Part shown: piece by piece, positions 11,967 to 22,420 of the stretch
Position numbering within the stretch: the stretch's first letter is position 1
How the letters are laid out: each line of letters begins with the position of its first letter
DNA from: Perognathus longimembris pacificus
Taxonomy: Eukaryota; Chordata; Mammalia; Rodentia; Heteromyidae
Assembly (NCBI RefSeq): GCF_023159225.1
Contig: NC_063168.1
Location: forward strand, 45,394,562-45,458,561
Direction: 5' to 3'
DNA length: 64,000 nucleotides
The notes under the pieces: generated by a model
The model's database searches: none
Seen by the model: the letters and a program-made list of their open reading frames with translations, nothing else
What the model was told of the DNA's origin: nothing
Position numbers and translations under genes: made by a program

Positions 11967-12195
11967 GGCTGGGTACCAGTGGCTCACATCTGTAATCCTA
12001 GCTACTCAGGAGGCTGAGATCTGAGTATCAGAGTTTGAAGCCAGTCCAGGCAAGAAAGTCAGTGAAACTCTTTATCTCCAGTTTCACCAGAAAATGGAAG
12101 TGGTGCTGTGGCTCAAAATGGTAGAGCCACTTGCCTTGAGTACAAAGAGGCTCAGGAACAGTGTCTTGGCCCTGAGTTCAAGGATAATGATGATG
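11967..12195 (+). mobile_element. B1-Geo composite SINE
   Basis: First of a head-to-tail series of same-orientation SINEs. B1 head with 'ggctcacatctgtaatccta', linker, Geo half, then (ATG)n-like tail. Confidence 0.8.
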
Positions 12196-12198
12196 ATA

Positions 12199-12435
12199 GC
12201 TCAGTGCTCATGATTCACACCTGTAATCCTAGCTACTCAGGAGGCTGAGATCTGAGGATCATTGTTTGAAGTCCGCATGAGCAGCAAAGTCCATGAGACT
12301 TGAGACTCTTAACTTCCAATTAACTATCATAAAACTGGAAGTGGATCTGTGGCTTAAGTGTTACAGCACTAGTCTTGAGCAAAATTGCTCAAGGACAATG
12401 CCCAAGCCCAGAGTTCAAGCCAAAAAATAAAAACA
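12199..12435 (+). mobile_element. B1-Geo composite SINE
   Basis: Second unit of the series, abutting the first. The Geo half keeps 'ctgtggcttaagtg' and 'gagttcaagcc' A- and B-box-like blocks. Confidence 0.78.
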
Positions 12436-12444
12436 ACAAAAAAA

Positions 12445-12555
12445 CAACCAACCAATACCTGCAGTTCAAATACCCAGGAGGCAGAGACAGGAGCCAGGAG
12501 GATTTTGACTTTGAAGCTAGCTTCATAGTGAGACCCTGTCACAACCACCAAACAC
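12445..12555 (+). mobile_element. B1-like SINE
   Basis: B1-type unit ('aggaggcagagacaggagcc', 'gctagcttcatagtgagacc') without a recognisable right half. Confidence 0.6.
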
Positions 12556-12725
12556 AATGAGTGACTCAACCCTGTAATCTAGCTACTGGGCAAGCTAGAA
12601 TCAGACTAGCCAGGTCTGAAAAATCTGAGAGACTTTATCCCCAACTAACCAGCAAAAAGCTGGCCTTGGGCTATATGTTAAGTGGCAGATCACCACCTGT
12701 GAGTTTCAGTGAATATGGAGTTGCA
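12556..12725 (+). mobile_element. B1-headed composite SINE, degraded
   Basis: B1 head ('accctgtaatctagctactg') and linker with a poor right half. Part of the same chain. Confidence 0.55.
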
Positions 12726-12767
12726 AAAGGTATTTGCAACTTGAAGCTTATTTGCAATTAAAAACTA

Positions 12768-12976
12768 GCCGGGTGCTGGTGGTTTACACCTGTAATCCTA
12801 ACTACTTAGGCTTTTATCTGCAGATCACAGTTCAAAGCTAGCCCAGATAGAAAAGTCAGTGAGACTTTACAGTTGACCACCAGAAAGGCCAGAAGTAGAG
12901 CTGTGGCTCAAGTGTTCGTATTAGCCTTAAGCATTTAAGCTTCGACACTGTGCCCTGGCCCTGAGTTCAAGTCCAA

Positions 12977-12978
<2 letters not shown>
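12768..12978 (+). mobile_element. B1-Geo composite SINE
   Basis: B1 head ('gccgggtgctggtggtttac'), linker and Geo half. It ends in a (CA)n tract. Confidence 0.75.

Positions 12979-13014
<36 letters not shown>
12979..13014. repeat. (AC)n microsatellite
   Basis: About 18 AC units directly after the Geo half of the preceding SINE. Confidence 0.92.
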
Positions 13015-13018
<4 letters not shown>

Positions 13019-13039
13019 CATGCAGATCACATCATAACA

Positions 13040-13130
13040 TACTTGAAGGGCACACACCTAAAATTTTAGCTACTTTAGAGGCAGAAATTGGGAGTCTCAG
13101 TTTGAAATCAGCCCAGGCAAAAAAGTCAGC
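13040..13130 (+). mobile_element. B1-like fragment
   Basis: B1 head remnant ('gggcacacacctaaaatttt') within the SINE chain. Confidence 0.5.
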
Positions 13131-13345
13131 TCAGGCCATATGCTGTGCTTGTAATCCTGGCTACTAAGGAAACTAGAATCTGGGAATTGGAATTCAAAGC
13201 TAGCCCAGTCAGAAAAGTTTATGAGACTTATAAACAAGCAAAATGTTGGACTGGATGTGTGGCTCATAGTGTGTCACTTGTGAGCAAAAAGGTTGAAAGA
13301 TTATGCAAGGCCCTGAGATCAATTCCCAGTACAGCATGAGCATAC
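13131..13345 (+). mobile_element. B1-ID composite SINE (older type)
   Basis: B1 head ('ttgtaatcctggctactaag'), a linker ending 'aaacaagcaaaatg', then an ID-like right half ('tgtgtggctcatag', 'gagatcaattccca'). It lacks the Geo-specific middle and resembles a bridge between ID and Geo. Confidence 0.6.
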
Positions 13346-13379
13346 TCAAAATACACACACTATTGAGCTAATTGAGTAG

Positions 13380-13500
13380 TTAACACAGACAAAAAGTATG
13401 AGGCACTGCTTGAAAAATAAAGCAAAAAGGACTGGGGGCATGATTTAAGTGGCGCTCCAAGTTCAAAGTCTAATATTGCATAAAGTAAAAATAAAAACTC
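13380..13500 (+). mobile_element. B1-ID composite SINE, 3' part
   Basis: The linker-plus-ID portion ('aagcaaaaaggactgggggc', 'ccaagttcaaagtc') of the same older composite type. The B1 head is missing or very degraded. Confidence 0.45.
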
Positions 13501-13529
13501 CCAGAAACTCAAAAAGAAAGTAGTTTTCT

Positions 13530-13760
13530 GTCAATTGTAGTGCTTGAACTCAGCCTGAGTGCTGTCCCTGAGCTCTTCTGCTCAAAACACTAGCTTTGAG
13601 CACTAGCTACTTTGAGCCACAGACCACTTCTGGTTTTCTGGTGGTTAGTTGGAGATGAGTCTAATGGACTTTCCTGCCTAGGCTGGCTTTGAACCTCAAT
13701 CCTCAGAGCTCATCCTCCTGAGTAGCTAGGATTACAGGTGCAAGCCACAAATGCCAAACT
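13530..13760 (-). mobile_element. B1-Geo composite SINE
   Basis: Antisense copy with all three modules. The Geo half contains a short internal repeat of 'cactagct'. Confidence 0.75.
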
Positions 13761-13799
13761 AGTAAATGGATTTTAAACATACAAGAAGTTGTCAGTCTC

Positions 13800-14160
13800 A
13801 TTAACAAAGAAAAAATAAAATCTAATGATACAGTTTACTTATTTGGCAAAAACGAAGTTGGGCAGTGCATGATTTATTGTGGCGTATGGCGAATAAAGTG
13901 TTCCTGTACATTCCTGTTGAGAATATAATTTGCAATAACCACTATGGAAATCAATTAGGCAGTATTTACGAGAATAAAGCCCCATTTATTGTTTGGTTCA
14001 GCATGTTGCATTTCCTGAAGTTTACATTACTTGTTATATACTTGCCACACGTAATCATATTAGGTTGGAGCATGGTTTGCAATAATAGAAACGATTCCAA
14101 AGTCCTGTCAGTAGCGGGTTGCCAAGGAAATTTGCCTGCTCAAAACTGAAAGAAAAATAA
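13800..14160 (+). mobile_element. old L1 3' fragment
   Basis: Blocks such as 'caataaccactatggaaatc' and 'gcaataatagaaacgattcc' resemble the 3' third of old mammalian L1 families. Heavily diverged. Confidence 0.45.
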
Positions 14161-15450
14161 AACAAGTCTGACTTAAAAGAAGAAAGTTCTAAGTAGCTAT
14201 TAAATAATACATGCAAAGGTGTTTGGAAAAGGGCAACTGCCCCTTTATCTCTGCAGAATAAAAACCAAAACTGGTGGAAAGTTGGGGAAAGGAGGTGCAC
14301 GATTTGTGTTTACCACTTGAGAAACGATGAGAGCAGGAAGGAACTAAAGATATATGACTACTGATTAAGGATTTGGCTTTTATAAATCATGTCCACTGTG
14401 ATGGAAGAAAGCACTTAAAGCCTTCTGGATAAGAAGAGACGTGCCAACATGACTTAATGGCTAGATCTTAAGGAAGAGATAATTACAATAATATAAGAAA
14501 TTCATTCTGGGTTGGGGATATTTAGATAAAAGGTGGCAGCAGATAAAAACTTACTTGGGTGAAGTAAGTGTGTAAAAGAACAAAACTTTTAGTAACAGTG
14601 AACTGGCAAATTTTTTTTAAGTATACAGGAAATACTAATCCTTGAAAACAACACCATTACAAAGAAAAGGGGACTAGATGTGGTGACGAAGATCTGTATC
14701 TCAGGTACTCCACAGATGGAGAGACGAGAATAGCACTTCCAACCCAATCTGGGTTTTTTAAAGGGGGAAAAGAAAATGCTTTGTGTGTACTGAAAGCTAA
14801 TTGAATTTCATTTAATTGAATTAAAGCATTTCCTATAATTAACTCTAAGATAAGATGAAATGTGATATTCTGAACATAAGTCAATGAAAAAATTAGTAAT
14901 TTAGAATTTAACATTATGGAACTCACCAAAAATGTAGCAAGAGATAGCAAAAAATGATACTTACTAATTAAGTTATTAAGAAAGTAGATTGAGAGATTTA
15001 GATGAAAGTCCCAAATCCCAAGGTATGTTAGATTAGTAGAGGAACAATATTTAGTAAGATAATGATTAAACTTTTTCCAAATTCAGAAAAACAGCATTAT
15101 CTAATGTAGTAGCCATAAAATACAAATTAAAATTCCATTCCTCAGTTATAACTACATTTAAGATTGTTGTGTAGAGGGAATATAACTCAATTGTTACACT
15201 TCACTCGACTGTGTTAGAATGCACATATAACATTTTTATTGTAGAAAATTTCCTTGGATATTGTTGCCAGAGATTCTAGTGTTGATTGAGGCTACAATTT
15301 TTGACAGTCACACCTTATACAATGTGTGTATGTGCACACATGTGTGTTTACACTCACTTTCATATAGAATCTTAAACTCATGTTTCTTGAGCTCACATTT
15401 GGCTTCTTGCTATGCCTCTATCCCTATATGAATATTCTTAAGAATTGGTT

Positions 15451-15678
15451 AATGTGCTAGTCACTGGTGGCTCATGCCTATCATCCTAACTACTGAGGAG
15501 GCTGAGAGATCTGAGGATTGTGGTTCAAAGTCAGCCCAGACAGGGGAAGTGTGAGGATTTTAACTCCCCAAAACCAAGAAGTAGAGATGTAGCTTAGGTA
15601 GTAGACTGCTGACCTTGAACAAAAAGGACAGCACCTGGGCTCTGAGTTCAAGCCCCAGTATCAGAACAAAACAAAAAA
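15451..15678 (+). mobile_element. B1-Geo composite SINE
   Basis: B1 head ('actggtggctcatgcctatc'), linker and Geo half with an A-rich tail. Confidence 0.75.
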
Positions 15679-15749
15679 ATGAATGTACAACATAGTTTTG
15701 ATGAATGTGTATGTGGTTGTATATATACATATCTTGAGCTATGTCTTCA

Positions 15750-15973
15750 GCCTTTTTCACTTTGTTTTTCAGCTAGGGTATTGTGAATTTTGCCTAGGGC
15801 CAGCCTGTTGCTTAAACCCTCCACATGGCTGGTGTGAACCACTATACCCAACCTTTTTATTCAGGTGGGGGGTCTTGCTGACTTTTTGCCCTGTGTGGTC
15901 TCTAACTGTGATCCTTTCAATCTCTGTCTCTTGAATACCTTGAATTACGGGGATGGGCCACTATGTTCTGGCT
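15750..15973 (-). mobile_element. B1-type SINE, antisense
   Basis: Two adjoining B1-like antisense blocks ('tggctggtgtgaaccactat' and 'ttgaattacggggatgggcc'), both strongly diverged. Confidence 0.5.
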
Positions 15974-16280
15974 ATCTGCAATATGCATTCTAAAAAAAGA
16001 AAATAAGGATGGGTGAATCCAAAAAAGGCAAATTAAGAGGGAGATAGGAGTGGTCAGAGGAGCTTATCTACAATAAAACACTAATTTCAAGTTCATTATG
16101 AAAAAAAGAAGAAGAAAATAAGATGTTCTTAGCCAGTTACTCAGGAGGAATGTTTTACATTATCCTTCTTTTTGCCACAAAAAGTTCTATAACAATGCTC
16201 TTTTATCTTTTATTATGTTCCTAAAATTTTACTTGCTGCAAAGAACCTTGCTATGTGTAAATTCGCATTAATATTTCTTG

Positions 16281-16360
16281 TAGGGTGCAACATGTTTGTA
16301 ATATTAGCACTCGAGAGGCTGAGGAAGGAGGCCTGGAATATATAGAGGGGAAAAAATTAT
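16281..16360 (+). mobile_element. B1-like fragment
   Basis: B1 remnant ending in 'atatatagaggggaaaaaat'. A diverged second copy of its 3' end lies at 16610-16670. Confidence 0.55.
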
Positions 16361-16373
16361 TAAAATTTGCCTT

Positions 16374-16578
16374 AGCTGGGCGCTGATGGCTCATGCCTAT
16401 AATCCTAGCTACTCAGGAGGCTGAGATCTGAGGATCCTGGTTCGAAGGTAGTATTGGCAGAAAAGTCCCCATGAGACCCTTATATCCAATTAACCACTCA
16501 AAAACCAAAAGTGGAACAGTGGCTCAAAGTGGCAGAACACTAGTCTTGAGCAAACGAGCTCACGGCGCTGTCCCACAA
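16374..16578 (+). mobile_element. B1-Geo composite SINE
   Basis: B1 head ('gctgggcgctgatggctcat'), linker and a Geo half truncated before its last block. Confidence 0.75.
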
Positions 16579-16609
16579 CTTGTCTTGTGGGCTGGGAATG
16601 TGGCTTAAG

Positions 16610-16670
16610 AGGCTAAGGAGGGAGACCTGAACTATATAGAGGGAAAAAAAAATTTATTAAAAATTGTCTT
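16610..16670 (+). repeat. Second copy of the 16315-16375 segment
   Basis: The sequence 'gaggctaaggagggagacct' through the A-rich 'attaaaaattgtctt' repeats 16315-16375 with about 15% differences. It is preceded by a 19-base IDL head fragment (16590-16608). Confidence 0.6.
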
Positions 16671-16859
16671 GGGCTGGGAATGTGGCCTAGTGGTAGAGTG
16701 CTTGCCTCGCATACAAGAAGCCCTGCATTCGATTGCTCAGCACCACATAAACAGAAAAAGCCAGAAGTGACACTGTGCCTTAAGAGGTAAAGTGCTAGCC
16801 TTGAGCAAAAAGAAGCCAAGGACAATGCTCAGGCTTGAGTTCAAGCCTCAGGACTGGCA
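16671..16859 (+). mobile_element. IDL-Geo SINE
   Basis: Full dimer. The target word 'ttgtctt' precedes it at 16664 and recurs after it at 16864. Confidence 0.85.
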
Positions 16860-16871
16860 TGTGTTGTCTTA

Positions 16872-16965
16872 TGAGCTGAGGCTTAGTGGTAGAATGCTTG
16901 TCTAGCATGCATGAAGCCCTGGGTTTGATGCCTCAGTACCACATAAGCAAAAAATTAATAAAATT
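16872..16965 (+). mobile_element. IDL left monomer only
   Basis: The ID-like half ('gaggcttagtggtagaatgc', 'gggtttgatgcctcagtacc') ends in 'cataagcaaaaaattaataa'. The Geo half is absent. Confidence 0.72.
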
Positions 16966-17005
16966 AAGTAGAAGTCGCATGTATTTTCTTTTTAAGTTGT
17001 CTTGT

Positions 17006-17222
17006 GCCAACTGCTGTGCTTTTAGTTCCAGCTGTTAAGGAAGCTAAGATCTGAGGATCCTGGTTCTAAGCCAAGCTGGGAAGACATATCTGAGATACCC
17101 TTATCTCCAATTAACTAATAGCAAAAAACTGGAAGAAGTTGACTCACGTGGTAGAATGCCAGCTTTTAAAAGAGCAAGGCAAGGGCTTGAGGCCCTGAGT
17201 TCAAGCACCGGTTACCAGCACC
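17006..17222 (+). mobile_element. B1-Geo composite SINE
   Basis: B1 head, linker 'ccaattaactaatagcaaaa' and Geo half. It is followed by a C-run. Confidence 0.72.
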
Positions 17223-17248
17223 CCTTCCCCCCCCCCCCCCCACACACC
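17223..17248. repeat. C-rich run with CA end
   Basis: A poly-C stretch with two Ts, then CACACACC, in the tail position of the preceding SINE. Confidence 0.85.
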
Positions 17249-17366
17249 AAAAAAAGTTGTACTCTTTTATTTTTCTGTAAAAAAGACAGGAAAAAGAAGA
17301 TGCAGGATAGATTCAACAAAACAAACTAGTAGAAATATCACAATTAATGGGTTAAATATATGTATT

Positions 17367-17595
17367 TAAGCTAGCATGAGCTAGCACATCTATAATCCTA
17401 CCTAGAGGCTGAGATGTGAGGATGGATTTCAAAGCCAGCATAATAAGCAGGAAAGTTTGTGAGACTCATCTCTAATTAACCAGCAAAAAGCTAGACGTGG
17501 AGCCATGACTCAAGTGATTAAGAACACAAATTTTAAGTAGTAAAGCTAAGGGACAGCACTCAGGCCCTGACTTTAAGACCCATTACTGGAGGGAA
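17367..17595 (+). mobile_element. B1-Geo composite SINE
   Basis: Diverged copy with a shortened B1 head. Its tail position is occupied by a GT microsatellite. Confidence 0.7.

Positions 17596-17597
<2 letters not shown>

Positions 17598-17645
<48 letters not shown>
17598..17645. repeat. (GT)n microsatellite
   Basis: An almost pure GT run of about 24 units, attached to the end of a SINE. Confidence 0.93.
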
Positions 17646-17647
<2 letters not shown>

Positions 17648-18071
17648 TTGAGTTACTTTTTTTTAAATAATCAAGTTATCTGCTATTTCCAATAGGTATA
17701 TTTAAAGCAAACAGACAATGTAAAGAAATGAATATGTGGTGAATGGGTTACATGTATATCTTTGTTTTCTTTAGAAATACTGTAATGTTCCACTTAAAAA
17801 ATAAATGTGCATGAACTCATAAAAACGAGTAAACAGGGACAACAAAAGAACACCTTAGAAACTGAAAGTGAATGAAGTTTACTGTACCCAATAAAGTTGA
17901 AACTAAGATTACAAGAATAAAAGCTAAAAGAAACAATCTAGATCATGCCAAAGAACTTCAGAAATACTAATTTAGAGGCACAAGTACCTTTGAAATTTGT
18001 GTAGTAGTACAACCTAGAGTATTGGTTATAAACCTTTTATGTGTGTGAGCGCGCGTGTGTGTATGTTCTGG

Positions 18072-18408
18072 TTCTTGGGTTCAAACTCAGGGCCTGGATA
18101 CTGTCTTGAGTTTTTGTGTTCAAGGCTAGTGCTGTACCATTTGAGCCACAGTTCCACTTCCTGCTTTTTGGTGATTAATTGGAAATAATGGGCTAGGGGG
18201 GTGGGGAAAGGACATTGGAGGCATAACTCAGTTGGTATGCTAGCCAGTGAAGGAAATTGCCAGGTACCAAGTTCAAGTCCTGGTCTCAGACCTTTAATAA
18301 AAAAGTCTTATGGGCTTTCCTGCTCAGGCTGGCTTTGAACCAAGATCTTTAGATCTTAGCCTCCTGAGTAGCTGAGTAGCTGAGTTATGAGCCATTGGCT
18401 CCTGGCTT
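18072..18408 (-). mobile_element. B1-Geo composite SINE split by a tRNA-like SINE
   Basis: Antisense Geo half and start of the linker (18072-18190) and the rest of the linker plus B1 head (18301-18408) flank an unrelated insertion. The B1 head has a small tandem 'gagtagct' triplication. Confidence 0.72.
18204..18300 (+). mobile_element. tRNA-like SINE, family not identified
   Basis: About 97 bases with A-box-like 'ataactcagttgg', B-box-like 'aagttcaagtcc' and an A-rich end, inserted in the linker of an antisense B1-Geo. The spacing between boxes and the core differ from the ID copies here. 'atgggct' occurs on both sides and may be a TSD remnant. Confidence 0.5.
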
Positions 18409-18920
18409 TGGTTATAAAACTTATATGCCAAACCAATTAGATACTTAGTTTCCTTCTTACATCTTGTGTGATCTTTTTGTTTGCTTCCTTAACTTGGTAG
18501 AAACTGAGACCAATTATGGGAAAGAATATACCAGATACAGATGATGGCCTTCAAACTTAAAAATAGTGTTTGAATGGAAAGTCTACGTAGAAGAAGATGA
18601 GAATCACAGTGCCTTAATACCCTCCTTACTTATTAAGTTTCAAGATTTATGCTTTTGGAGGAAGCATACCTTCTTTTTAGATAAACTGTGTAGAAACAAA
18701 GCTGTGGAATTACTGATATTCTCATTGACACCTAATTGTGTTGCTATTTTGTTACTCTATTGTAATACTTCTTAAGCTTTGTGATTTCAGAGTCCTGTAT
18801 CTGTTTAAAAGTTATTGAGACATTCCTAGTAATTCTTCTCTGAGTGGGTTATAGTGATCAATGTTCATTATAGTATGAAGACAAAAAAAGTTCAATGTTC
18901 CTTTAAAAGCAACAATAATA

Positions 18921-19010
18921 GGATTGGGGATGTGGCTTAAATGGCAGATGGGTTACTTAGCAAACACTAAGCTAGGTTTAAACAATAGCCAAAAAAAAAA
19001 AAAAAAACCA
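18921..19010 (+). mobile_element. ID-like SINE monomer
   Basis: ID head ('aggattggggatgtggctta') with a degraded centre and an A18 tail. Confidence 0.65.
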
Positions 19011-19078
19011 AACTTTTCCAAAACAAATTTAGAATGAATGTTTTATTTCTGTGACTAATGTTCAGTGTAGTAGGCACT

Positions 19079-19183
19079 GGATTTTAATATCTGCTTCTTT
19101 AATAGCCACCTTCTTGTTCTTTCGTTATATGCCACATTATGTATTATTTAGCTTCTGGAAAGTTACAGTGTTTGCACTTACTA
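19079..19183. repeat. Left copy of a ~100-base direct repeat flanking an L1
   Basis: Aligns with 20222-20318 through blocks such as 'gcttctttaata', 'ttgttctttcgttatat' and 'tctggaaag', with small gaps and roughly a quarter of positions changed. Confidence 0.7.
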
Positions 19184-20216
19184 AGTAATTGTACAAAGAG
19201 GTTACAACTCCATAAGTCAGGTTATGAGTACAGTGCCTCTTGATCATTGGTACCCCATCCATTATTCTCTCCCATTTTTCTCCTCCCATCCCTACTTAGG
19301 TTGCATGGTTCATTTTTGTACATGATGTATATTGAATATAATGACTGCATTTGCTCATCCTTCCTCCCTCCATTCATATGCCCTCCTTTTACCCTCCCCC
19401 AAACATGTTCTCACTTTCTGGTATTTATTTGGATAAATAGAATGTTAGTTATTCAGTGGAAGTTACACCTTTGGACTCCTCCCCTAACTATACTATCCTT
19501 TAGTCAGTTTATGTGTATATGCATAGAGCCCTCTGTATCTTATGCAAGTTTGCATTTTAGATCTAACTTCCACATGTAAGGGGAAATATGACTTATTTGC
19601 ATCTCTGAGCCTGACTTCAGTTAACATAACTTTTTTTTAGGTCCATCTATTTTCCTGCACATTATATAAATATTTCTAATGGAAAAGTAAAATTCTGCTG
19701 TATATATGTACCACATTATCGTGATCCACTCATCTGTTGTAGGGTACCTAGACTGTTTTTGTAACTTGGCTATTGTGAATAGTGCAGCAGTAAACATGGA
19801 TGTCTTTTTACTGTATCCTGATTTGCAATGCCCTGGGTAGATGCCCAAGAGTGGTATTGCTGGTTCATTTCTATGTTTAGTTTTTGGGGAATCTCCAAAC
19901 TGCATTTCAGAGTGGTTGTACTCGTTTACATTTTCACCAACAGTCTAATAGAGTTCCTTCCCCTGCACTCCATCCCCCTCGCCTCCCCAATCCCCACCAG
20001 CATTTGTTACTGTTCGTGTTCTTGATGCTGGCCAATCACTATGGGGTGAGATGGAAATCTCAGTGTTGTTTTGATTTGCATTTTCTTTATGGCCAGGGAT
20101 GTTCAGTATTTCCTCATGTGTTTATTGGCTATTCTTGATTCTTGTTTTGAGAAGTCTACTTAGCTCATTTTTGCCCATTTATTAATTAGTTTGGGGCAGG
20201 TATAGTATTTTGAGGT
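19184..20216 (-). mobile_element. L1 3'-end fragment, antisense
   Basis: Begins with the antisense L1 3' terminus ('taagtaattgtacaaagagg'), passes through pyrimidine-rich 3' untranslated sequence, and reaches the ORF2 end ('gattgaatagtgcagcag' like and 'ttttgatttgcattttcttt' blocks). About 1 kb, 5'-truncated, with no long open frame. Confidence 0.8.
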
Positions 20217-20221
20217 AAAGG

Positions 20222-20318
20222 GGATTTTAGTAACAGCTTCTTTAATATCTATCTTGTTCTTTGGTTATATCCTTCATCATAAATTAGTCTCTGGAAAGGT
20301 ATACTGTGTACTTATTTA
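20222..20318. repeat. Right copy of the ~100-base direct repeat
   Basis: Diverged partner of 19079-19183, in the same orientation, immediately beyond the truncated end of the L1. Confidence 0.7.
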
Positions 20319-20406
20319 AAAGAGAGAATAAGTTAAAAGATATACAGTGTCTTAATGTCTATTAAAAAATAGTTTGGATAACTGCCAGAATTTTCAAGAC
20401 CATACT

Positions 20407-20615
20407 TTTTTTTTTTTTTTTTGGTCAGTCCTGGGGCCTGGACTCAGGGCCTGAGCACTCTCCCTGGCTTCTTTTTGCTCAAGGCTAGCACTCTGCCACT
20501 TGAGCCACAGTGCCACTTCTGGCCATTTTCTGTATATGTGGTGCTGGGGAATTGAACCCAGGGCCTCATGTATAAGAGGCAAGCACTCTTGCCACTAGGC
20601 CATATCCCCAGCCCC
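20407..20615 (-). mobile_element. IDL-Geo SINE
   Basis: Antisense full copy with a poly-T edge and a perfect 12-base TSD, caagaccatact, at 20395-20406 and 20616-20627. Confidence 0.93.
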
Positions 20616-20686
20616 CAAGACCATACTCTGATAACAACTGGTCTGCATTAAAGCCCACCAGTCATAACCAGCGTAAAATTTCTAGC

Positions 20687-20775
20687 CAGATATGGCTGTG
20701 TGTGTCTAATCCTACATGGGAGGCTAAGAAGTAGAACTCTGAATTTTAAGCCTGAGAAACCTAGTGAGAAAAATA
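20687..20775 (+). mobile_element. B1-like fragment
   Basis: Degraded B1 ('gtgtctaatcctacatggga') without a right half. Confidence 0.5.
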
Positions 20776-21055
20776 ATGATAATTATTATCTCTAAGCAGT
20801 GTTTAGTATCTTACTCATATAAGTGGACGACAGGTGAGTACCAAACACTTGAAGAAAAAACTATAAACATTGAAGGTGGTCATCAAAACAAAGATGGAAA
20901 ACAAAACTTGAAGGAGAAATGGTACAGGGAAGAAAACTTGATTAGTAGATTCAAAAGACTAAAAGCTACTATATTTGTGAAACTATAACTGGAATTATAA
21001 ATATAGAAAAATCAGGGATCAAAACTGACCTCTTGGTAAGATAAATAAAAGTAGA

Positions 21056-21280
21056 GCCTGGGCACAGGTGGCTCATGCCTGTAATCCTAGCCACTCAAGA
21101 AGCTGAGATCTGAGGATCGAGGTTCAAAGCCAGCACAGGCAGGAAAGTCTCTAATCTCCAATTGACCAACAGAAAACTGGAAGTGGCACTGTGGCTCAAA
21201 GTGGTACTACTAGCCTGGAGCAAAAGAGCTCAGGGACAGCACCCAGGCCCTGTGTTCAAGCCTCATGACAAGCAGAAAAG
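21056..21280 (+). mobile_element. B1-Geo composite SINE
   Basis: Well-preserved copy: B1 head 'gtggctcatgcctgtaatcc', linker and Geo half with 'gctcagggacagcaccc'. Confidence 0.82.
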
Positions 21281-21545
21281 ATAAAGTTATGAGATATGGA
21301 ATACACAACTAAAGTATTAAAAGAAAATACTGGAAAATTATAACATAGGAGCAGGGAGGAACTTTGAATACAAAACTTCAGAAGCACTTGGTCAAAATGT
21401 AGAATGAATTTGTTTACCAGAATTAAAAAGCTTTGTTCATAGAAGGGGGACATCATTATAAAATGGGAGACGGTATCTGTAAAATGTGAAAGCAAAGAAT
21501 TGAACATCTAAAAAGTTAAAACTAAAATGCCAAGGAAAAAGACAA

Positions 21546-21780
21546 GTCAGAGTGCTGATGCATGTGTGTAATCCCAGAACTCAGGATGTTGAGCATTGGG
21601 GTTGTGAATTTGAGGTCAAAAAGTTTGTGAGGCTAGCCTGGGTTGAGACCCTACCTATCTCAGAAAGAACTGGAGAAGGCTGTGATGTAGCTCAGTGGCA
21701 AAATGCTTGCCTAGCAAGTGCAATGTCCTGGGTTCTATCCCCCAGTACCAAGAAAGAAAAGACAAAAACAAATGCAGTTT
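21546..21780 (+). mobile_element. B1-ID composite SINE (older type)
   Basis: B1 unit with the canonical 'gctagcctgggttgagaccc' end, joined to a recognisable ID unit ('gatgtagctcagtggcaaaa', 'ggttctatcccccagtacc'). The ID half here is clearly ID, without the Geo insert. Confidence 0.7.
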
Positions 21781-21954
21781 AAAAAGAACTGGAGAGACTG
21801 CAGATAGAAAACAAGCATCTCAGTATAGAAATACCAAGTTCATAAACCTATGATGACATGCTCGAAATCAGTAATTATCAGAAGAAAAAAGTAAATACAA
21901 GATCTCAGTACCCATTGGTTGGGGAAACAAAATAAAGTTGACATTATTTATCTA

Positions 21955-22420
21955 TTTCTTTGTAATAGATTACCCTCAATTTGTTCTTAAAAGATCTCAC
22001 AGATGCTGAGGATTGGAAATCTGACAGACTTAGCTGTATCAAAACCTCTGATCCAAGAATAATGAAAAGTCTATAGACTTTTCAGCTGGAGCTAGAGTCA
22101 TGGAGGTTTGGGACAGGACTGTCTGCTTCCAAAAATGGCTCACTCACAAAGCTATTGGTGAAAGTCCTCAGTTTCTTGCTGATGTTGACAAGAGTCAGTT
22201 CCCTGCTTGTATGGCCAATCCACAGAACTGCTTGAATTGACCTAAAAGACTTCTAATGACATACATCTGCCCTTTCCCAGAGCATTTGATCCAAGAAGGA
22301 GCAAACAGAGCTACTGTGCCTTTTATGACCTCTCTTCCAGATTTTGTAGTCATTATCTGTTCATTGCAAGCAATTCACTAAGTCTACTCCTATGTAAGAA
22401 GAGAGTATTAAGTAGCATGT
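21955..22420 (+). repeat. Ancient interspersed repeat, family uncertain
   Basis: Phrases such as 'gatcccacagatgctgagga' and 'gcttccaaaaatggctcact' resemble an old mammalian LTR-type repeat (MaLR-like). The family and ends are uncertain and there is no coding potential. Confidence 0.35.

Noticed and set aside
12979..13014. Short dispersed repeats as a CRISPR-like array
   Set aside because: The repeats are dinucleotide microsatellites or SINE parts; there are no regularly spaced direct repeats, and the genome is mammalian.
19184..20216. Open frames within the L1 fragments as possible genes
   Set aside because: They are fragments of L1 3' ends with broken frames; none approaches a full ORF.
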